This document shows positions 58,738-64,000 of a stretch of 64,000 nucleotides of DNA, in pieces. Position numbers and translations under genes: made by a program. This DNA comes from Desulfomicrobium escambiense DSM 10707. GTDB lineage: Bacteria; Desulfobacterota; Desulfovibrionia; Desulfovibrionales; Desulfomicrobiaceae. The notes below the pieces were generated by a model. That model did no database searches. It had not been told where the DNA came from and was given only the letters and a program-made list of their open reading frames with translations. How positions within the stretch are numbered: position 1 is the first letter of the stretch; every line of letters begins with the position of its first letter. The stretch covers positions 186,001 through 250,000 of the forward strand of contig NZ_AUAR01000001.1 of the NCBI RefSeq assembly GCF_000428825.1, given 5' to 3'.

Positions 58738-61097
58738 TCGGGGGCCTTCAGCACGGCCAGCAGTTGCAGGTTCCTGATGCGGCGGCCAACCACGAGGAAG
58801 GACGCCAGGGAGGACGAGAGGACGATGAGCACGGACGTTGCGTAGGCGCGGTCCGTCAGCACCAGAGGCATGCGAACGGATTCGGTGTTGGCGGTCATGA
58901 CCAGCACCCGCGCCATTTCGCCGCCGATCCACAGCCCCGGCAGCAGGGCGGCCAGGGTCAGGACCACGAGTTCCGAGAGCAGGATGACGGTGGTTTCGGC
59001 CTCGGAGAAGCCGAGCACGCGCAGAGTGGCCAGGTCGCGGGTCCGTTCGGACAGGGAGATGCGCGCCCCGTTGTAGACCACGCCGCAGGACACGATGACG
59101 GCGAAGCCGAAATAGACGGTCTGCACCACGCCCATCATGTCGCCCATGGCCGATTGGAAGCTCTCGCGCGCCGACGAGGTGAACACGGCCGAGGCGATGG
59201 CCGGGGTGTCGTCCACGCGCCGCAGGAACTCGTCGCGCAGGTTCGAGTCCAGGGTCAGGTGCGCGCCGCTGACGACCCGTTCCTCGCCCATGAGCCGCCC
59301 CAGGGCGTGAAAATCCATGTAGGCCCCCACCCCGGCGAAATCGGTGATGGTCCCGGCCACGAAGGTCTCGAGCACCGGGCGCCGGCCCTCCTGGACCTCG
59401 ATGCGCACCGGGTCACCGGGCGCGAGCCCGAGCACCTCGGCCAGCTTTTCGGACAGCATGAGTCCCGAGAGGGGCAGGTCCACGGTCCTACCTTCCGCGT
59501 CGAGGAGCAGGTTCAGGCGCGCGTCGGGCAGGCGTCCCGTCAGGCCGACCCGCCGCTCGCGCAGGCCGCTCACGATGCGGCCTTGGACCACGCGGAAGGG
59601 CTCGGCGTGCAGCACCCCGGGCATGGCCGCCAGGGCGTGCAGGGCGGCCGGGGAGCCGGGCTCGATGAGGGTTACGGTGACGTCCTGGCGCTGGGCCAGC
59701 CGCCACTGGAAGTCCATGAGGTAGTCGATGCCGTCGCCCATGGCCCCCGGCACCATGGGGATGGCCGTGGCCATGGCCAGTCCGAAGGCCGTGAAGAAGG
59801 CCTGCCAGGGCTTGCGCTCCAGGTTGCGCAGGGCCATGCGCTGCACGGGCGAGAGCAGGCGCATGAGGCCCAGGCGCTCCAGGAAGGACGGCTCGAAGCG
59901 CGCCGGGGGCTCGGGCCGCATGGCCTCGGCCGGGGGCAGGCTCACGGCCTGGCGCACGGCCCCGAGGACGCCGGCGAAGGACGCCCCCGCGCTGGCCGCC
60001 AGGGCCAGGCCCAGGGCCGGCCAGTCGGGCCGGAAGACGAGGTTCGGGAACTGGAAGAACCGCCGGTAGATGTCCACGAGGTTGCCGCCAAGCCTCAGCC
60101 CCACGACGGAGCCCAGCAGCGTGGCCGCCACGACGGCGGCCAGGGCGAACTGGAAATAGTGCAGGCCCACGTCCCACGAGGAGTAGCCGAAGGCCTTGAG
60201 CTGGGCGATCTGCTCGCGCTGCAGGCGCACCAGCCGGGTCAGGGCGGCGCTGGTCATGAAGGCGGCGATGGATAGGAAGATGACGGGGAAGGCGATGGCG
60301 AAGCCCCGCAGCATGGCGATGCGGTCGTCGATGAGCTTGGTCGAGACGTGCTCGGTGCGGTCGAAGGCCACCAGCGCGCCATAGGGGGCCAGGATGCGGT
60401 CCAGGGCCTTCTTCACGGGGCCCGTTTCGGCGCCGGGAGCCAGGGTCAGGACGACGCTGTTGAAGGCGCCGCTCAGGGCGAAGGCGTCGGCCAAGGCGCC
60501 CTCGCTCATCCAGAAGGTCCCGTAGCGGCGGTTGTCGGGCACGGTCTCGCCGGGCCGGGTTTCGTAGACGTACTCGGGCGACATGCCCACGCCGACGATG
60601 CGAAGCTTTGTTCGCGCCCCGTAGATGGTCGCCTCCAGGGTGTGGCCGGGCACGAAGCCGTGGGCCTTGGCGAAGGGCTCGCTGACCACGACCTCGTCCG
60701 GGCTGTAGGGCTCGGGCAGGCGGCCCTGGCGCAGGTGCAGGCGGTTGACCTCGGTCTGCCGCCCGTCGGGCAGGGACAGGACCAGACCGTCGGCCGGTTC
60801 GCGCAGCCCCGGCAGGTCCAGGGTCAGGGTGCCCCTGACGCGTGTCTCCAGGGCAGCCACGCCGTCGATCTCCCGCAGGCGGGCCTTCATGGAGTTCGGG
60901 GCGCGCTTCAGGTCGCAGAAGACGTGCGCCAGGCGGTGGGAGGCGTAGTATTCGTCCCGGGCCGACTCCAGGGACCTGACCAGCCCGCGGGCCATGATCA
61001 TGACCATCAGGCCGCAGGCCATGACCAGGGCCACGGCCGCCATCTGCCCCTTCATGGACCACAGGTCGCGCAGGAGTTTGACGTTCAGGGCGCGCAT
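58734..61097 (-). CDS. ABC exporter permease with two FtsX domains
   Basis: 787 residues. It has one N-terminal membrane helix ([25 protein letters not shown]) and a large periplasmic domain. A first FtsX block of three helices follows (about 265-380: [43 protein letters not shown]). A second half opens at about residue 430 and ends in another FtsX block ([42 protein letters not shown]). The duplicated layout is that of LolC/MacB-superfamily mechanotransmission exporters. It works with the ATPase encoded 1 bp upstream and the adaptor downstream. Substrate unknown: lipoprotein, lipid, peptide and drug are all possible. Confidence 0.9.
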   Translation of the reverse strand: MRALNVKLLRDLWSMKGQMAAVALVMACGLMVMIMARGLVRSLESARDEYYASHRLAHVFCDLKRAPNSMKARLREIDGVAALETRVRGTLTLDLPGLREPADGLVLSLPDGRQTEVNRLHLRQGRLPEPYSPDEVVVSEPFAKAHGFVPGHTLEATIYGARTKLRIVGVGMSPEYVYETRPGETVPDNRRYGTFWMSEGALADAFALSGAFNSVVLTLAPGAETGPVKKALDRILAPYGALVAFDRTEHVSTKLIDDRIAMLRGFAIAFPVIFLSIAAFMTSAALTRLVRLQREQIAQLKAFGYSSWDVGLHYFQFALAAVVAATLLGSVVGLRLGGNLVDIYRRFFQFPNLVFRPDWPALGLALAASAGASFAGVLGAVRQAVSLPPAEAMRPEPPARFEPSFLERLGLMRLLSPVQRMALRNLERKPWQAFFTAFGLAMATAIPMVPGAMGDGIDYLMDFQWRLAQRQDVTVTLIEPGSPAALHALAAMPGVLHAEPFRVVQGRIVSGLRERRVGLTGRLPDARLNLLLDAEGRTVDLPLSGLMLSEKLAEVLGLAPGDPVRIEVQEGRRPVLETFVAGTITDFAGVGAYMDFHALGRLMGEERVVSGAHLTLDSNLRDEFLRRVDDTPAIASAVFTSSARESFQSAMGDMMGVVQTVYFGFAVIVSCGVVYNGARISLSERTRDLATLRVLGFSEAETTVILLSELVVLTLAALLPGLWIGGEMARVLVMTANTESVRMPLVLTDRAYATSVLIVLSSSLASFLVVGRRIRNLQLLAVLKAPE

Positions 61098-61098
61098 G

Positions 61099-61821
<723 letters not shown>

Positions 61822-61905
61822 GTCGGGGGCTCCGTGTTTTGTACGGTTTTACTGAAGCACAATGGGGGCTTGAGGTCAATTTGCGCGGGGCGAAGGAAGG
61901 GGGGC

Positions 61906-61937
61906 GTCCATATGGTCCATCCAGTCCATTTCGTCCA
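61906..61937. repeat. TGGAC periodic array G (direct, minus orientation)
   Basis: GTCCA words begin at 61906, 61915, 61924 and 61933, exactly 9 bp apart. It lies 85 bp upstream of the exporter ATPase start codon and next to the hairpin element copy 2. No inverted half is present. Confidence 0.85.
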
Positions 61938-61967
61938 TTCTTGGGAAAAAGTTGCGCAGGGCGGCCC

Positions 61968-62134
61968 GGGGCGCTTCGTTCCGGCCAGGGCCGTCGAAAC
62001 TCCATCGCCGGCCTCGTAGGGCTTCCCCGTCGCGTGCGGAGCAGGAGGCTGAGCGTGGGCGACGGGCGACGGGGAAACCGACGATGCCTGGCTCAGTCGG
62101 ACAGTCGACGACCCTGGCCGGAACGAAGCGCCCC
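61968..62134. repeat. long hairpin element, copy 2
   Basis: Perfect 23-bp outer arms (61968-61990 and 62112-62134), an inner CGTCGA/TCGACG pair, and an 11-bp inner stem (62023-62033 with 62066-62076). The right strand carries cgatgcctggctcagtcgg and the left cgccggcctcgtagg, as in copy 1. The outer and inner arm sequences are unrelated to those of copy 1, yet each pairs perfectly. Total length is 167 bp, the same as copy 1. Confidence 0.82.
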
Positions 62135-62172
62135 GCTCGGGCGTCTCATGGGGCGGAAGAATGCGGGAAGGG

Positions 62173-62238
62173 CAGGGGGAGAGAACGGGAAAAACAGGGG
62201 GAGAGAACGGGAAAAACAGGGGGAGAGAACGGGAAAAA
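62173..62238. repeat. 22-bp tandem repeat, three units
   Basis: Three identical 22-bp units (62173, 62195, 62217) built of a polypurine stretch, then a partial fourth. They lie just beyond the cytochrome c3 terminator. The strand bias (purines on the plus strand) could favour triplex or slippage; no coding role is likely. Confidence 0.85.
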
Positions 62239-62251
62239 CAGGGGGGAAAGA

Positions 62252-62276
62252 GGCGCCCCCGGGAGGCGGGGGCGCC
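62252..62276 (-). terminator. terminator of the cytochrome c3 gene
   Basis: Nine-base-pair stem GGCGCCCCC/GGGGGCGCC with a 7-nt loop, 6 bp beyond the stop, followed on the minus strand by TCTTTCC. The T-tract is weak. Confidence 0.65.
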
Positions 62277-62282
62277 GGAAGA

Positions 62283-62690
62283 TCACTTCACGTGGCAGCT
62301 GTTGCAGGCCAGGGGAGCTTCGCCCTGTCCCTGCTTCTTGAGGTCGCGGTGGCAGCCCACGCAGCTCTTGGAGGTGTCCTTGGTGGTGTGAAAGGCGTTG
62401 TAGAGGGAACTCGCGGTCGTGCGGTCCTTGGCGTTGTCGTGGCAGCCTTCGGACATGCAGCTCTGGAAGGTGTAGGTCTGCGGCACGGTGTGGTGGCAGT
62501 CCTGACATGCGATGTGCATGTGCGACGCGTGGTTGAACGTCACTTCGGCTTTCTTGGGGGTGTAGTCTTTGACGCCCTTGGCGCTCATCAGGACGCTCTC
62601 GGGCATCTCGACGCTTCCGGCCATGGCGGTGGCGACACCGCCCAGAATCAGCAGCCCCACGAGCAGGGCAAGGGTTCCAATCCGTTTCAT
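62283..62690 (-). CDS. cycA: tetraheme cytochrome c3
   Basis: 135 residues with a signal peptide (MKRIGTLALLVGLLILGGVATAMA). The mature protein (about 110 residues) has four heme attachment sites: CQDCHH, CMSEGCH (four residues between cysteines), CVGCH and a final CNSCH next to the C terminus. VTFNHASHMHI supplies axial histidines before the first heme. This is the type I periplasmic c3 layout of sulfate reducers, which shuttles electrons between hydrogenase or formate dehydrogenase and membrane complexes. In the best known Desulfovibrio proteins the fourth site is CX4CH; here it is CX2CH. AGGAGG lies 5 bp before the ATG. It is divergent from fdhD. Confidence 0.94.
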   Translation of the reverse strand: MKRIGTLALLVGLLILGGVATAMAGSVEMPESVLMSAKGVKDYTPKKAEVTFNHASHMHIACQDCHHTVPQTYTFQSCMSEGCHDNAKDRTTASSLYNAFHTTKDTSKSCVGCHRDLKKQGQGEAPLACNSCHVK

Positions 62691-62831
62691 CCGATCCTCC
62701 TTGAAATGTTCTTCAATCACGTACGAGGCCCGCGGTTCCGCCGTTTCCGGGGACAGGTCGGCGGCGGGCCGGCATCCCTCGACAAAGTTTTCCCCTGTAT
62801 ATTCATCCCTTGCGGAGGGCAAGACTTTAAA

Positions 62832-62847
62832 TGTGAAGTTTGTCACG
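62832..62847. promoter_or_regulatory. CRP/FNR- or Rex-like palindrome between cytochrome c3 and fdhD
   Basis: TGTGA-AGTTTG-TCACG, a near-perfect TGTGA-N6-TCAC dyad. It lies 142 bp upstream of the cytochrome c3 start and 128 bp upstream of fdhD. CRP/FNR-family regulators (including HcpR) and Rex recognise sites of this shape. Which one, if any, cannot be decided from sequence. Confidence 0.5.
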
Positions 62848-62974
62848 AGGTGGGCGCTGTCGGTCCCGTTTGCCCATTCGGCATGATCGCGTCTTGACAG
62901 GCCCCGGCCTGCGGGTAGGAATCGGGACGGCGCGCGCTTGGCACGGCGGCGCGAAAACAGAGCAAGGAGCGTTC

Positions 62975-63769
62975 ATGCCCGACCCACAGCCCCTCGAACC
63001 CCTGGTCCAGATGGACATCGTCAAGGTCACGGCCGCCGGACCCGCCCACGAGATGGACGTAGTGGCCACGGAAGTGCCCGTGACCATCATGGCCGGGGAC
63101 ACGGAAATCGCCACCCTGATGTGCACCCCCGAACATCTGGACGACCTGGCCAGAGGCTTTCTGCACACCTCGGGACTTCTGGACAGGCCGCAGGACTTCC
63201 TCGGCAGCGAGGTCGACCCGGCCGTGTGGGCCGTGCGTGTCTCCCTGGCCACGGCCGTGGACCCGCAGCGCCTTTCGCGGCGCACCTTCACCTCGGGCTG
63301 CGGCAAGGGCGTCATGTTCGCCAGCGCAGCGGAGCTGGAAGTCCGCTCGCCCCTGCCCGGCGGCTTTTCTCTGCCCGCCGCGCGCATCCAGGAGTTGGCC
63401 AACTGGTTCCGGCGCTATTCCGACCTGCACCACGCCACGGGCGGGGTGCACACCGTGGCCCTGAGCGTCGAAGGCCGGGAGCCGGAGCTCATCCGCGACG
63501 ACGTCGGGCGCCACAACGCCGCCGACAAGGTCGTGGGCCAGGCCCTGCACGACGGCATCGACCTCTCGCGCACGGTCATGGTCACCTCGGGCCGCATCTC
63601 CTCGGAGATCGTGCACAAGGGCCGGCGGGCCGGCATCCCCATCCTCGTCTCCCTCGGCGCGCCGACCCACCAGGCCGTGCTCCTGGCCCGCGACATGAAC
63701 CTGACCCTCATCGGCTTCGCCCGGCAGAACCGGTTTTCCATTTTCGCCTCCCCGGAACGCGTGGCATGA
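62975..63769 (+). CDS. fdhD: FdhD, formate dehydrogenase sulfurtransferase/accessory protein
   Basis: 264 residues. FdhD carries sulfur from the cysteine desulfurase to the molybdenum or tungsten bis-MGD cofactor, a step needed for active formate dehydrogenase. Recognisable parts are ATEVPVTIMAGDTEIATLMCTPEHLDDLARGFLHTSGLL, the active-site loop FTSGCGKGVMF, GGVHTVAL, RDDVGRHNAADKVVG and VMVTSGRISSEIVHKGRRAGIPILVSLGAPTHQAVLLA. The usual CxxC loop has only its first Cys (CGKG). AAGGAG precedes the ATG. The stop overlaps the next start (ATGA). No formate dehydrogenase structural genes are in the window. Confidence 0.93.
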   Translation: MPDPQPLEPLVQMDIVKVTAAGPAHEMDVVATEVPVTIMAGDTEIATLMCTPEHLDDLARGFLHTSGLLDRPQDFLGSEVDPAVWAVRVSLATAVDPQRLSRRTFTSGCGKGVMFASAAELEVRSPLPGGFSLPAARIQELANWFRRYSDLHHATGGVHTVALSVEGREPELIRDDVGRHNAADKVVGQALHDGIDLSRTVMVTSGRISSEIVHKGRRAGIPILVSLGAPTHQAVLLARDMNLTLIGFARQNRFSIFASPERVA

Positions 63770-64000
63770 GCGGGTTGACGTGCCGCCGGGTCGCACTGGC
63801 CGTGATCTGGTTCATGGCCCTGCTGCTGGCGGGGTGCCTGCGGGAGGACGCGAGGCTCCTGGAGCCGCGGGCGGCCCTTGAACTCATGGAGCGCAACCGG
63901 GGAAAGGCCGATTTTTTGATCCTCGACGTGCGCACGCCGGGGGAGTTCCGGCAGGGCTACATCGAGGGGGCGGTTTTGCTGGACTACTATGAGCCGGATT
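63766..64000 (+). CDS. rhodanese-domain lipoprotein, N-terminal fragment
   Basis: The first 78 residues are visible and the gene runs off the right edge. A signal sequence ends in a lipobox (MALLLAGCLRE), then LLEPRAALELMERNRGKADFLILDVRTPGEFRQGYIEGAVLLDYY, the opening of a rhodanese domain (LDVRTPxEFxxGxIxGA). The catalytic Cys would lie beyond the window. It overlaps fdhD by 4 bp, so both may serve sulfur handling, though this one would be outside the cytoplasm. Confidence 0.82.
   Translation, partial: MSGLTCRRVALAVIWFMALLLAGCLREDARLLEPRAALELMERNRGKADFLILDVRTPGEFRQGYIEGAVLLDYYEPD

Noticed and set aside
62173-62238. 22-bp tandem units as a CRISPR array
   Set aside because: Units are contiguous without spacers.

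Overview
The window is GC-rich, densely packed bacterial chromosome. It carries a single-chain pyruvate:ferredoxin oxidoreductase, lactate permease, D-lactate dehydrogenase subunits, pta and ackA in one block, plus a tetraheme cytochrome c3. This is the central lactate-oxidation block of Desulfovibrio-type sulfate reducers. The order (hybrid kinase, sigma54 response regulator, small ORF, por, lctP, glcD, Fe-S subunit, pta, ackA) matches the organic-acid oxidation region known from Desulfovibrio vulgaris. I infer a member of the Desulfovibrionales, possibly Desulfomicrobium-like; the genus is not proven. No rRNA, tRNA, CRISPR array, transposase or integrase was seen.

Layout. 0-4.8 kb: caa3-type cytochrome oxidase operon (SCO fragment, ctaD, ctaE, subunit IV, ctaC with two fused c-heme domains, ctaB). 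4.8-9.1 kb: diguanylate cyclase, LysE-type exporter, amidase, LysR regulator. 9.2-11.4 kb: a DSD1-type PLP enzyme and an ornithine-cyclodeaminase-family enzyme divergent from the LysR gene. 11.5-14.1 kb: LUD protein, WcbI-like protein, Mut7-C protein. 14.1-17.5 kb: hybrid kinase and free substrate-binding protein sharing one sensor fold. 17.6-23.8 kb: ADP-ribosylglycohydrolase, DUF4079 membrane protein, Dus, YqaA/DedA-like protein, pyrC, J-domain protein, putative muramidase. 24-28 kb: potDABC-type polyamine importer. 28.1-29.6 kb: zinc-ribbon protein and beta-hydroxyacid dehydrogenase. 29.6-47.2 kb: LurSR-like two-component pair and the lactate-to-acetate operon. 47.3-53.6 kb: DUF945 protein and an SbcD/SbcC-like pair. 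53.6-57.4 kb: an accessory cassette (probable lipase effector, Tli4-like immunity lipoprotein, small ORF) bounded by roughly 200-bp direct repeats that include the 3' end of the sbcC-like gene. 57.5-61.8 kb: MFP/FtsX/ATPase exporter. 62.3-64 kb: cytochrome c3, fdhD and a rhodanese lipoprotein.

Working together, LctP imports lactate, GlcD and its Fe-S partner oxidise it to pyruvate, Por converts pyruvate to acetyl-CoA, and Pta/AckA conserve ATP as acetate leaves. A -24/-12 promoter in front of por and an upstream palindrome fit control by the sigma54 regulator encoded just upstream. Hairpins in three of the operon's junctions suggest graded expression.

The least explained signals are intergenic: (1) seven arrays of TGGAC words spaced 9-10 bp, four of them facing inverted and lying between convergent genes; (2) a roughly 165-bp hairpin element in two full copies and one partial copy, with a conserved core but arms that differ in sequence while still pairing; (3) the repeat-bounded effector/immunity cassette.
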